The notes beneath the pieces are model-generated. The model did not search any database. It was given only the letters and a program-made list of their open reading frames with translations, and was not told the DNA's origin. A program made the position numbers and the translations under genes. Below are positions 1-7,770 of a stretch of DNA of 64,000 bases, piece after piece. Source of the stretch: Streptomyces sp. CMB-StM0423 (GTDB taxonomy: Bacteria > Actinomycetota > Actinomycetes > Streptomycetales > Streptomycetaceae). Location: NCBI RefSeq assembly GCF_002847285.1, contig NZ_CP025407.1:2606501-2670500 (forward strand), given 5' to 3'. Position 1 is the stretch's first letter, and the number at the start of each line of letters is the position of its first letter.

Positions 1-55
1 GCAGCAGGGCGCGGCCCAGCGCGCGGGCGTCGAGGACGGTGCCGGGCGAGGTCAT
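1..55 (-). CDS. 5' end of an unidentified gene, cut by the left edge
   Basis: The gene reads leftwards out of the window from an ATG at 55. Only 18 codons are visible (MTSPGTVLDARALGRALL), preceded by a purine-rich GGGAA about seven bases upstream. The stretch LDARALGRALL resembles the beginning of actinobacterial winged-helix DNA-binding proteins of the AlkZ/HTH_42 group, but 18 residues are too few to name it. It is the first gene downstream of the EamA exporter on the same strand, 131 bases away. Confidence 0.5.
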   Translation of the reverse strand, partial: MTSPGTVLDARALGRALL

Positions 56-186
56 GCGCGTTCCCTTTCGTCGTGCAGGCGTACGAGCATGCCACCGGTG
101 ATCCGCCGACGGCCCGGCCGCCCGCCGTACCGGCGGCGGCAACGGCAGGAGCAGCAAGAGGCGCGTACCGGCTGCCGGCCGCCCCG

Positions 187-1182
187 CTAGCCGTCCTCCG
201 CTTGCGCCGCGGGCCGCGGCGTCGTCCGTACCGCGCCGATGCTCGCCGCGATCACCATGCCGATCGCCGCGCACTGCACCGCCGTGAGCCCCTGGTCCAG
301 CACCAGGTACCCGGCGAGCGCCGCGACCGCCGGCGCCAGGCTCATCATCAGCGCGAACGTCGCGGCGGGCAGCCGGCGCAGGGCGAACTGGTCCAGCGCG
401 TACGGCAGCCCCGACGACATCACCGCCACCACCAGGCCCAGCCCCAGCGTCGCCGGGTCCACCAGCCGGCTCCCCGCACTCGCCACCCCGACCGGCAGGC
501 TGATCACCGCGCCCACCGACATCGCGATCGCCAGCCCGTCCGCCCGCGGGAAGCGCGCCCCGGCCCGTGCGCTCATCAGGATGTACGTCGCCCACATGCA
601 GCCCGCGCCGAGAGCGAACGCGACGCCCACCGGGTCCAGGCCGCCGAAGCCGCCGCCGCTCAGCAGCATCACCCCGCCCAGCGCCAGCGCCGCCCACAGC
701 AGGCTCGCCACCCGCCGGCCGGCGAGCACGGACAGCGTCAGCGGCCCGAGCACCTCCAGCGTGACCGCGGCGCCCAGCGGGATCCGGTCGATGGCCTGGT
801 AGATGGCCAGGTTCATGCCGCCCAGCGCGACGCCGAAGCCGCACAGCACGGCCCAGTCGCCCCGCGAGTGGCCCCGCAGCCGGGGCCGGAAGATCAGCAT
901 CAGCAGGGCCGCGGCGAGCGTCAGCCGCAGCGTCACCACGCCCAGCGCGCCCGCCCGCGGGAACAGCAGTGCGGCGACCGCGGCGCCGAACTGCGTGGAC
1001 AGCGCGCCGGTCACCACCAGCGCGACACCGCCCAGCCGCCCGCGGGCACCGCCGCCGAGCCGCCCGGCACGTACCCCCGCGGCGGCCGTGCCGGCGGGCA
1101 CGGGGCCCGAGGCAGGGGCGGTGACAGAAGCGGAAGCGGCAGCAGGAGCGGAAGCGGCGGGACCGGGGCTCTGGGAGGTCAC
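187..1182 (-). CDS. EamA/RhtA-type drug/metabolite exporter
   Basis: A 331-residue inner-membrane protein. About 50 Ala/Pro-rich N-terminal residues precede roughly ten hydrophobic helices arranged as two EamA repeats; the first starts near LGGVALVVTGALSTQFGAA. The pattern, with IYQAIDRIPLGAAVTLEVLGP in repeat 1 and YALDQFALRRLPAATFALMM in repeat 2, is that of RhtA-like threonine/homoserine and amino-acid effluxers. The substrate cannot be read from sequence. The gene is divergent from a LysR regulator across a 68-bp gap that holds a perfect inverted repeat, so that regulator probably controls it. Confidence 0.9.
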   Translation of the reverse strand: MTSQSPGPAASAPAAASASVTAPASGPVPAGTAAAGVRAGRLGGGARGRLGGVALVVTGALSTQFGAAVAALLFPRAGALGVVTLRLTLAAALLMLIFRPRLRGHSRGDWAVLCGFGVALGGMNLAIYQAIDRIPLGAAVTLEVLGPLTLSVLAGRRVASLLWAALALGGVMLLSGGGFGGLDPVGVAFALGAGCMWATYILMSARAGARFPRADGLAIAMSVGAVISLPVGVASAGSRLVDPATLGLGLVVAVMSSGLPYALDQFALRRLPAATFALMMSLAPAVAALAGYLVLDQGLTAVQCAAIGMVIAASIGAVRTTPRPAAQAEDG

Positions 1183-1219
1183 GCCCCCACGCTACGAGCA
1201 CGCGCTCCCTACGTGAAAT

Positions 1220-1241
1220 GCATAACCGGCTGCGATTATGC
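1220..1241. promoter_or_regulatory. Inverted repeat in the EamA-LysR divergent region, probable LysR operator
   Basis: GCATAA at 1220-1225 and TTATGC at 1236-1241 form a perfect 6+6 palindrome with a 10-base spacer, 9 bases before the LysR start and 38 before the exporter start. LysR-type regulators typically bind dyads of this size between themselves and a divergent target. Assigning it to this regulator is inference. Confidence 0.6.
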
Positions 1242-1250
1242 TGCCGAAGC

Positions 1251-2144
1251 ATGACGGTGGAGCTGCGGCACCTGCGCGCCTTCCTCGCCATCGCCGAGGA
1301 GGGCAGCATCACCCGCGCCGCCGCCCGGCTCGGTGCCGGCCAGCCCACCGTCTCCCGCACCCTGCGCCGCCTGGAAGACCACATGGGCGTGCTCCTCGTC
1401 GACCGCTCCACCCACCACCTGGAGCTGACCCGCGAGGGCCGCGCGTTCCTCGACCGCGCCCGCGCCGCCGTCGCCGCGGCGGACGCCGCGCTGGACCCGG
1501 CGGGACTCGTCGTACGCCCCCTGCGCCTCGGCCACTCCTGGGCCGCCCTCGGCGACGAGACCACCGCCCTGCTGCGCCGCTGGGACGAGGAGCACCCCGG
1601 CGTGCCGCTGGAGCTGCTGCGCATCGACGACCGCTGCGCGGGCCTGGCCCGCGGCCGCGTCGACGTCGCCCTGCTGCGCGCGCCCGCCGCCGGCTGCCGG
1701 GCCCGTACCGAACTGCTGCGCACCGAGCCCCGCGTCGCCGCCGTGCCCGCGGACAGCCCGCTCGCCGCCCCCGGCCGCGGGCCCCTCGCCCTCGCCGACC
1801 TCGCCCACCTGCCGCTGGCCGTCAACACCGTCTCCGGCATCACCACCCCGGCACTCTGGCCGCAGGGGCACCGTCCGCGCCGCACCGTCGAGGTCGCCAA
1901 CACCGACGACTGGCTCGCCGCCATCGCCGCGGGACGCGCCGTGGGCGTCACCACTACGGCCACCGCGCAGGCGCACCGCCATCACTCGGTTGCCTACGTC
2001 CCGCTGACCGGTGCGCCCGCCGTCCCGGTGGTGCTGGCCTGGCGGGACCCGCCCGGCCACCCGGCGGTTCCCGCGCTGCTGATGCTTGCGCACCGGGTCG
2101 CCGGGGAAGCCGCCCAGGAACCGACGGGCCCCGGCAGCCGTTGA
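1251..2144 (+). CDS. LysR-family transcriptional regulator
   Basis: A 297-residue regulator. Residues 1-60 are the winged helix-turn-helix (VELRHLRAFLAIAEEGSITR, then AARLGAGQPTVSRTLRRLE), followed by a linker helix and a periplasmic-binding-like effector domain. The ATG at 1251 is chosen because the conserved LysR N-terminus begins there; upstream in-frame starts add residues without homology. It probably autoregulates and controls the divergent exporter. The effector is unknown. Confidence 0.9.
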   Translation: MTVELRHLRAFLAIAEEGSITRAAARLGAGQPTVSRTLRRLEDHMGVLLVDRSTHHLELTREGRAFLDRARAAVAAADAALDPAGLVVRPLRLGHSWAALGDETTALLRRWDEEHPGVPLELLRIDDRCAGLARGRVDVALLRAPAAGCRARTELLRTEPRVAAVPADSPLAAPGRGPLALADLAHLPLAVNTVSGITTPALWPQGHRPRRTVEVANTDDWLAAIAAGRAVGVTTTATAQAHRHHSVAYVPLTGAPAVPVVLAWRDPPGHPAVPALLMLAHRVAGEAAQEPTGPGSR

Positions 2145-2235
2145 TCCATTAAGAAACGCGCGGGATACTTGGGCCCATAGCGGTAACAGCGGAAGAATTC
2201 ACCCCAAACGTCAGGCAATACGTCAGGAGACACTC

Positions 2236-2472
2236 ATGGCAGGCTTTCTCGACCGCGCGAAGGAGAAGGCGGAGACCGCGCTGAACCAGGGCAAGGAGAA
2301 GGTCGGGGAGGTGCAGGCGCAGCGCGAGGGCCAGGCCCTCCTGCGCCGGCTCGGTGCGGCCTACTTCAACGAGCAGCGGGGCAGCGGTTCGCCGCAGGAG
2401 GTGCAGGACGCCCTCCAGGCCGTCCACGCCCACATCGCCCAGCACGGCGACGGTTTCCTCACCCGCGGCTGA
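2236..2472 (+). CDS. Small charged helical protein, function unknown
   Basis: A 78-residue protein beginning MAGFLDRAKEKAETALNQGK. The first half is a Lys/Glu/Gln-rich amphipathic helix reminiscent of CsbD- or LEA-like stress proteins. The second half (LLRRLGAAYFNEQRGSGSPQ) reads like a compact helical domain. There is no signal peptide or membrane segment. The start is secured by AGGAGA at 2225-2230, five bases before the ATG. It resembles small proteins common in Streptomyces, but I know of no assigned role. Confidence 0.8.
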   Translation: MAGFLDRAKEKAETALNQGKEKVGEVQAQREGQALLRRLGAAYFNEQRGSGSPQEVQDALQAVHAHIAQHGDGFLTRG

Positions 2473-2545
2473 GCCGGGACGGGCCCCGCGGCGCTCCGGG
2501 CCGAGCGCCCGGCACCGGCCCCGACCGGCCACCGAACAGCGTCCC

Positions 2546-3514
2546 GTGTACGCACCGGAGCCCACCGGGCCCGCAGCCCCGCGGCCCGACGACCAGCCGC
2601 CCGCCGGCCCACCCTCCGGCGGGCGGCTCGCCGCGCTCCGGCCCCGGCTGCCCTCGCCGCTGGAGGAGATCGCCGACGACCGCCTCGCCGCCCGCGGCGT
2701 CCGGCTGCTGCTCAAGCGGGACGACCTGATCCACCCGGCGCTGCCGGGCAACAAGTGGCGCAAGCTGGTGCCGAACCTGGAGGCACGCGCGGCCGGCTCC
2801 CCCGGCGGGGACGACCGTCCGCTGCTGACGTTCGGCGGCGCGTACTCCAACCACCTGCGGGCCACCGCCGCCGCGGGCCGGCTGCTCGGCATCCGCACCA
2901 TCGGCGTGGTCCGCGGCGCCGAGCTGGCGGACCGCCCGCTCAACGGCTCCCTCGCGCGGGCCGCGGCGGACGGCATGCGGCTGCGCTTCGTGCCGCGCGC
3001 GACGTACCGGCGGCGCACGGACCCCGCCTTCCACGCCGAACTGCGCGCCGACTTCGGCGACTTCCAGCTCATCCCGGAGGGCGGCAGCAACGCCGCGGCG
3101 GTACGCGGCTGCGCCGGACTCGGCCGCGAGCTCGCAGGCGAAGCGCAGACCGCCGTCGTCGCCTGCGGCACGGGCGGCACGCTCGCGGGCCTGGCCGCCG
3201 GACTGCCCGCGGGCACACGGGCGATCGGCATACCCGTCCTCAAGGGCGGCTTCCTCGGCGCCGATGTCGAGCGGCTGCAGACCGCGGCGTTCGGCGGCCG
3301 GCGCGGCGACTGGCGCCTCGCGGACGGCTTCCACTTCGGCGGCTTCGCCCGCACCACCCCCGAACTCGACGCCTTCGCCGCCGACTTCGCCGCCCGCCAC
3401 GGCCTCGCCCCCGAACCGGTGTACGTCGCCAAGATGCTCTACGCCGTCGTCGCCCTCGCCGCCGACGGTGCGTTCCCGCGCGGCTCGGCGGTCGCGGCGG
3501 TCGTCACCGGCTGA
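2546..3514 (+). CDS. PLP-dependent ACC deaminase / D-cysteine desulfhydrase family enzyme
   Basis: About 322 residues of the tryptophan-synthase-beta fold. The PLP lysine is in LPGNKWRKL. The family signature FGGAYSNHLRATAA binds substrate and cofactor phosphate, and PEGGSNAAAVRG and CGTGGTLAGLAAGL complete the phosphate and cofactor pockets. Members deaminate 1-aminocyclopropane-1-carboxylate or desulfhydrate D-cysteine, and sequence alone does not separate these here. The GTG at 2546 gives a normal family length but lacks a good ribosome-binding site, so the start is uncertain. It follows the 78-residue gene by 73 bases. Confidence 0.8.
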   Translation: MYAPEPTGPAAPRPDDQPPAGPPSGGRLAALRPRLPSPLEEIADDRLAARGVRLLLKRDDLIHPALPGNKWRKLVPNLEARAAGSPGGDDRPLLTFGGAYSNHLRATAAAGRLLGIRTIGVVRGAELADRPLNGSLARAAADGMRLRFVPRATYRRRTDPAFHAELRADFGDFQLIPEGGSNAAAVRGCAGLGRELAGEAQTAVVACGTGGTLAGLAAGLPAGTRAIGIPVLKGGFLGADVERLQTAAFGGRRGDWRLADGFHFGGFARTTPELDAFAADFAARHGLAPEPVYVAKMLYAVVALAADGAFPRGSAVAAVVTG

Positions 3515-3818
3515 CGCGGGTGTCGCCCGGACGAGGGAAGCCGGTCGGCGGTTGTCGGCGGGCCCTGCCATAATGGCAACCCGGAGTGACCGCACGGGAA
3601 TTGGGACGAGAAAAGCCCTAGCCACGGAGCGTAATCAGGGTTTACTATTAGTGACAGCCGCGGGATGGGGTGGCCTTCTCCGGACCAGGAGACAGCAGCT
3701 CATCGCACGCGGTAGCGTCGCAGGCGAACGATTTGCCACGCCGGTCCGTTACTCCCAGTGACGGGGGGCAGGCCGGCGTTCCCATGGCAGAGAGTCGCCA
3801 CGCACCTTGGAGGTGAGG
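3515..3818 (+). promoter_or_regulatory. Promoter region of the ushX-sigH operon
   Basis: These 304 bases hold no convincing gene. At 3566-3578 there is a perfect 13-base palindrome (TGCCAT, A, ATGGCA), a candidate operator. An AT-rich patch at 3632-3650 (GTAATCAGGGTTTACTATTA) is unusual for this genome and is the likeliest promoter core. GGAGG at 3809-3813 is the ribosome-binding site of the anti-sigma gene. In S. coelicolor the sigH operon is known to have several developmental and osmotic-stress promoters; I cannot map individual ones here. Confidence 0.5.
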
Positions 3819-4232
3819 GTGTCCCAGTTCGAAGGCGAGCCCAGTCCGAAGGACTTCGTCGAAGTCCGGCTGCCGGCTGCGGGGGCGTACCTATCGGTGC
3901 TCCGCACCGCCACGGCAGGGCTCGCTGCCCGCCTGGACTTCACGCTCGACGAGATCGAGGATCTGCGCATCGCGGTCGACGAGGCCTGCGCGATCCTCCT
4001 CCAGCAAGCCGTTCCCGGCTCCGTACTCACCTGCGTCTTCCAGCTCGGGGACGACGCGCTGCTGGTGACGGTGTCGGCACCGACCACAGACGGCCGGGCG
4101 CCCGAGCGCGACACCTTCGCGTGGACCGTGCTGTCCGCGCTCGCCGGCAGGGTGGACGCGACCGTGGGGGACGACCGCACGGTCACGATCAGCCTGCTCA
4201 AGGAGCGCGGCGCGGCGCCGGGGCTGACGTGA
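3819..4232 (+). CDS. ushX: Anti-sigma factor of SigH (RsbW/SpoIIAB family)
   Basis: A 137-residue HATPase-fold serine kinase of the RsbW type; it is called UshX or PrsH in S. coelicolor. Such proteins hold a SigB-like sigma factor inactive and phosphorylate its antagonist. The N box is visible in LRIAVDEACAILLQQA, and the remaining ATP-lid motifs are degenerate, as usual for this subgroup. The GTG at 3819 is preferred over the in-frame TTG at 3807 because GGAGG at 3809-3813 is correctly spaced for it. The stop overlaps the sigH start by four bases, so the two are translationally coupled. Confidence 0.88.
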   Translation: MSQFEGEPSPKDFVEVRLPAAGAYLSVLRTATAGLAARLDFTLDEIEDLRIAVDEACAILLQQAVPGSVLTCVFQLGDDALLVTVSAPTTDGRAPERDTFAWTVLSALAGRVDATVGDDRTVTISLLKERGAAPGLT

Positions 4233-5092
4233 CGTACGTCAGGGGCGTTCCGATGCGAGACGAGGGCCGGCTGGCCGCGGCGGAGCGAGAGCGGGCGGAC
4301 CACATGGACGGACTGCAGCAGCACGACAGGCGTGAACCGCAGGACCGCAGCGGCGCGCGGGCGATGTTCTACGAGCTGCGCAAGCTGCCCGCGGACTCCT
4401 CCGAGCACGCCGAGCTGCGGAACGCCCTCGTGCAGATGCACCTGCCGCTCGTGGAGCACCTCGCCCGGCGCTTCCGCAACCGCGGCGAGCCGCTGGACGA
4501 CCTCACGCAGGTCGCCACCATCGGCCTGATCAAGTCCGTGGACCGCTTCGACCCCGACCGCGGCGTGGAGTTCTCGACGTATGCGACTCCCACGGTCGTC
4601 GGCGAGATCAAGCGTCACTTCCGCGACAAGGGCTGGGCGGTGCGGGTGCCGCGGCGGCTGCAGGAGCTGCGGCTGTCGCTGACCTCCGCCACCGCCGAGC
4701 TCTCCCAGTTGCACGGCCGGGCCCCGACGGTGCACGAGCTGGCGCAGAAGCTCAACATCTCCGAGGAAGAGGTCCTGGAGGGCCTGGAGTCGGCGAACGC
4801 GTACTCCACCCTCTCCCTCGACGTCCCCGACACCGACGACGAGTCGCCGGCCGTCGCCGACACCCTCGGCGCGGAGGACGACGCCCTGGAGGGCGTCGAG
4901 TACCGCGAGTCCCTCAAGCCACTGCTGGAGGAGCTGCCGCCGCGGGAGAAGAAGATCCTGCTGCTCCGCTTCTTCGGGAACATGACCCAGTCCCAGATCG
5001 CCCAGGAGGTCGGCATCTCGCAGATGCACGTCTCCCGGCTACTGGCACGCACGCTGGCGCAGTTGCGCGAGCGGCTGCTCGTCGAGGAGTGA
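4229..5092 (+). CDS. sigH: Stress-response sigma factor SigH (SigB/SigF family)
   Basis: A 287-residue group 3 sigma factor. Region 2 is seen in LVEHLARRFRNRGEPLDDLT and the following FSTYATPTVVGEIKRHFRDK, region 3 in LTSATAELSQLHGRAPTVHE, and region 4 in LPPREKKILLLRFFGNMTQS followed by the helix-turn-helix QIAQEVGISQMHVSRLLART. The GTG at 4229 overlaps the anti-sigma stop; an ATG at 4253 is the alternative. The reading frame stays open upstream to 3758, across the whole anti-sigma gene. This matters because S. coelicolor SigH is reported to exist in longer forms. Its genomic partner is the ushX anti-sigma gene. Confidence 0.92.
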   Translation: MTYVRGVPMRDEGRLAAAERERADHMDGLQQHDRREPQDRSGARAMFYELRKLPADSSEHAELRNALVQMHLPLVEHLARRFRNRGEPLDDLTQVATIGLIKSVDRFDPDRGVEFSTYATPTVVGEIKRHFRDKGWAVRVPRRLQELRLSLTSATAELSQLHGRAPTVHELAQKLNISEEEVLEGLESANAYSTLSLDVPDTDDESPAVADTLGAEDDALEGVEYRESLKPLLEELPPREKKILLLRFFGNMTQSQIAQEVGISQMHVSRLLARTLAQLRERLLVEE

Positions 5093-5200
5093 GCGGCGGG
5101 GCGCGTGCGCCCCGCCGTGACCCGCGAGGCGCCGTGCGCCGTTCTCCGGCGCCCTGGGCATCCCCGGAGGATGCAAGGGCGGCGAAGGGGGTCTTCGTGC

Positions 5201-5242
5201 CGTACGGGCCGCACGGCGGGGCCGTACGGGGGCGTACGCCCC
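5201..5242. terminator. Overlapping GC-rich hairpins between sigH and a convergent gene
   Basis: GTACGG and CCGTAC arms at 5202-5227 are followed by the perfect palindrome GGGGCGTACGCCCC at 5229-5242. They lie between the convergent ends of sigH (5092) and the membrane-protein gene (5264). No T-run is present, so this is a probable but not canonical bidirectional terminator. Confidence 0.4.
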
Positions 5243-5263
5243 TCCCCCGGCCGTGCCGCGGTG

Positions 5264-5902
5264 CTACGCCGTCCGGCTCGGGCCCACGCCCAGCGCCTCC
5301 GCCGTGCTCGGGCTGAGCACGCATACGAGCGCCCCGACCGCGACCGCGCCCAGCGCGAGCCCCAGCGCGAGCATCGTGCCGCCCGTCGACACCATCGCGA
5401 AGGCCACCGGCAGCGCCAGGATCTGCGTAATCATGGAAGGCCCCCGGCTCCAGCGGCGCTGCCGCCACAGCCCGTGCGCGGCGGCCAGCGGCAGCACGGC
5501 GAGCGCCAGCACGGTGAGCCCGCCGAAGACGGCCTGGCGGGTGCTGTCCGGTTCGCCGACGATCCCGAGTACCAGCTCGTAGCCCCCGAGGGCCGCGATG
5601 ACGATCCCCTCGACCGCGGTCAGCACGGCAGCGACGGTCACCCGCGGCGGCCGCGGCCCCTTCTCCTCGGCGGCCTTCCCGGCCCCGTCCTCCGCGGCCT
5701 TTCCGGCCTTCGCGTCCTCCGCGGCCTTGCCTGCCTGGTCCGCCTTGCTCGCCTTGCCCGCCTTGGCGGCCCCGGTCTCCTTCGCGGCCTCGCCGGCCCC
5801 GGTGTTCTTCGCGGCCGCGGGCTTCCGCCCGGTCCCGGCCCTCTTGTCCCGCTCGGGCCCGGCCGCCTGCTTCCGCCCGCCCCGGCCCTGCGTTCCGCTC
5901 AT
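5264..5902 (-). CDS. Membrane protein with a Lys/Ala-rich cytoplasmic tail
   Basis: 212 residues. Residues 1-90 are highly charged and low-complexity, with repeated A-K-A-G-K-A-A-E-like units resembling histone-like tails. Residues 95-212 contain four hydrophobic helices beginning at VTVAAVLTAVEGIVIAALGG and ending ALVCVLSPSTAEALGVGPSR. The ATG at 5902 is used because the sequence upstream of it is not conserved-looking and lacks a membrane or charged pattern. No function can be assigned. It is convergent to sigH and divergent from the lipid kinase gene. Confidence 0.8.
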   Translation of the reverse strand: MSGTQGRGGRKQAAGPERDKRAGTGRKPAAAKNTGAGEAAKETGAAKAGKASKADQAGKAAEDAKAGKAAEDGAGKAAEEKGPRPPRVTVAAVLTAVEGIVIAALGGYELVLGIVGEPDSTRQAVFGGLTVLALAVLPLAAAHGLWRQRRWSRGPSMITQILALPVAFAMVSTGGTMLALGLALGAVAVGALVCVLSPSTAEALGVGPSRTA

Positions 5903-5982
5903 GCTCTCCAGCCTACTGGGGCCCCGGTGCCCGCTACGCCGGGGCTGGGCCCCTCTACTTTTCGGTAGGTAACCTGCATGCC

Positions 5983-6951
5983 ATGCGTGCGCTCCTCGTG
6001 GTGAATCCCGCCGCCACCGACACCAGTGCCCGGACCCGCGACGTGCTGATCCACGCACTCGCCAGCGACCTGAAGCTGGAGACGGTCACCACCGAGTACC
6101 GGGGCCACGCCCGCGACGTCGCCCGGCACGCGGCGGACAGCGGCGAAGTCGACATCGTCGTCGCCCTCGGCGGCGACGGCACCGTCAACGAGGTCGTCAA
6201 CGGCCTGCTGCACCGCGGCCCCGCGCCCGAGGAGCTGCCCCGGCTCGCCGTCGTGCCCGGCGGTTCCACGAACGTCTTCGCCCGCGCCCTCGGCCTGCCC
6301 AACGACGCCGTCGAGGCCACCGGCGCGCTGCTCGACGCCATGCACTCCGGCAGCGAGCGCACCGTCGGCCTCGGGCTCGCCTCCGGCACCCCGGACACCG
6401 ACGACGAGGGCGCGCCGGCTCGCTGGTTCACGTTCTGCGCGGGCATGGGGTTCGACGCGGGCGTCGTCGGCCGCGTCGAGCAGAAGCGCGAGCGCGGCAA
6501 GAAGTCCACCCACCCGCTCTACGTACGGCAGTTGCTGCGCCAGTGGCTCGGCGAGGGCGACCGCAGGCGCGGCGCGATCACGCTGCGGCGCCCGGCCGAG
6601 GACCCCGTCGAGGGCCTGGTGCTGTCGCTCGTCTGCAACACCTCGCCGTGGAGCTACCTGGGCAACCGCCCCCTCTACGCGACCCCCGGCGCGTCCTTCG
6701 ACACCGCCCTCGACGTGCTCGGACTCGCCCGGCTCTCCACCCCGTCGCTGCTGCGCTACGGCACCCAGTTGCTCACCTCGTCGCCGGAGCGCGGGCCGCA
6801 CGGCAAGCACGCGGTGTCCCTGCACGATCTCACCGACTTCACCTTGGAATCACAGGCCCCACTGCCCTTCCAGATGGACGGTGACCACCTAGGGCTGCGT
6901 ACGAGCGTGACCTTCACAGGCGTACGGCGCGCACTGCGTGTGATTGTGTGA
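5983..6951 (+). CDS. Diacylglycerol/lipid kinase family protein (DgkB/YegS-like)
   Basis: A 322-residue soluble lipid kinase. The catalytic GGDGT motif lies in VVALGGDGTVNEVVNGLL, preceded by the N-terminal VVNPAA nucleotide-binding strand and followed by PGGSTNVFARALG. The C-terminal beta-rich domain ends QMDGDHLG, matching the conserved DGE-like segment of the family. Members phosphorylate diacylglycerol or related lipids at the membrane surface. It lies just upstream of wblE on the same strand, a pairing seen in other Streptomyces. Confidence 0.88.
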   Translation: MRALLVVNPAATDTSARTRDVLIHALASDLKLETVTTEYRGHARDVARHAADSGEVDIVVALGGDGTVNEVVNGLLHRGPAPEELPRLAVVPGGSTNVFARALGLPNDAVEATGALLDAMHSGSERTVGLGLASGTPDTDDEGAPARWFTFCAGMGFDAGVVGRVEQKRERGKKSTHPLYVRQLLRQWLGEGDRRRGAITLRRPAEDPVEGLVLSLVCNTSPWSYLGNRPLYATPGASFDTALDVLGLARLSTPSLLRYGTQLLTSSPERGPHGKHAVSLHDLTDFTLESQAPLPFQMDGDHLGLRTSVTFTGVRRALRVIV

Positions 6952-7267
6952 GTGGAAGGCCCGAAAGTCCTTCCAGTCGAACGTTTAGGCTGCGCCTCAC
7001 CCCCTGGAAGTGGGGTCCTTTGTCAACTGAGACCAAGGAATCCAAAGAAACTTCCCGGAAGGGGTTGTATCCGAAGCTGAGGTTTGCGAACCTCTTCATG
7101 GCGGTCGGAGCGCCTCCCTTCAGGGGACCTGCCTCCGACGCACTCGCCCCCTCCACATGCTGAAGGTCACACCAGAAACCTGGTACGACCCCTTCACTTG
7201 TCGGAGGATTCGTGAAAGCGTTCACATTCACAAGCAACTGACAGCAACGCGAAGAGATGGAGCAGTC
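6952..7267 (+). promoter_or_regulatory. Long structured leader of wblE
   Basis: The 316 bases before wblE carry no gene but several hairpins. The clearest is at 7079-7094, GAGGTT-TGCG-AACCTC, extendable by GAAG/CTTC outside. GTCGGAG near 7104 can pair with CTCCGAC near 7134, and GGAAGG/CCTTCC pair at about 6955-6972. A possible -10 hexamer TAGGCT is at 6986-6991. The ribosome-binding site is the GGAG just before the ATG at 7268. The folding suggests post-transcriptional control, which is inference. Confidence 0.5.
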
Positions 7268-7525
7268 ATGGACTGGCGTCACAACGCCGTTTGCCGCGAG
7301 GAAGACCCCGAGCTCTTCTTCCCGATCGGCAACACCGGTCCTGCTCTGCTGCAGATCGAGGAAGCCAAGGCCGTCTGCCGTCGCTGCCCCGTGATGGAGC
7401 AGTGCCTGCAGTGGGCGCTGGAGTCCGGTCAGGACTCCGGTGTCTGGGGTGGCCTCAGCGAGGACGAGCGCCGCGCGATGAAGCGCCGCGCCGCGCGCAA
7501 CCGGGCGCGCAGGGCCAGCGCCTGA
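7268..7525 (+). CDS. wblE: WhiB-family iron-sulfur regulator WblE
   Basis: 85 residues. Four cysteines at 9, 37, 40 and 46 (C-x27-C-x2-C-x5-C) ligate a 4Fe-4S cluster. GVWGG follows in the turn that contacts sigma region 4, and the C-terminus is basic (RRAMKRRAARNRARR) for DNA binding. The compact WhiB1-like length and the position behind a lipid kinase gene identify WblE, the probable WhiB1 counterpart. WhiB1 proteins act with the housekeeping sigma factor and sense nitric oxide or redox state. Confidence 0.93.
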   Translation: MDWRHNAVCREEDPELFFPIGNTGPALLQIEEAKAVCRRCPVMEQCLQWALESGQDSGVWGGLSEDERRAMKRRAARNRARRASA

Positions 7526-7549
7526 CCCGACACCCCCCGGATGCGCGAA

Positions 7550-7572
7550 GGCGCCGTGGGTCCCACGGCGCC
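7550..7572 (+). terminator. Hairpin after wblE
   Basis: GGCGCCGTG and CACGGCGCC form a 9-bp stem with the five-base loop GGTCC, 24 bases after the wblE stop. No T-run follows. A second, T-tailed hairpin lies 56 bases downstream. Confidence 0.7.
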
Positions 7573-7627
7573 GCTCTCCCCGAGCCGCAGCGCAGCAGCC
7601 GCAAAGCCGCACCACGAGTCACCGCAG

Positions 7628-7658
7628 AGCCCCGGAGCCAGATGGCCCGGGGCTTTTT
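7628..7658 (+). terminator. Intrinsic terminator with T-run downstream of wblE
   Basis: AGCCCCGG at 7628-7635 pairs with CCGGGGCT at 7647-7654 and is followed directly by a run of T. This is a canonical rho-independent terminator for the wblE transcript. It also separates wblE from the convergent histidine kinase gene. Confidence 0.8.
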
Positions 7659-7770
7659 GCTGCTCCGATGCCGCCGCGTGACCGATGCGTGCCGCCGCCG
7701 TGTCGCCGTAAAGGGCTACGCCCCCGTCAACCCGTGCCGTCCACTTCCGTACCCGCAACGCCCCGGCGCG

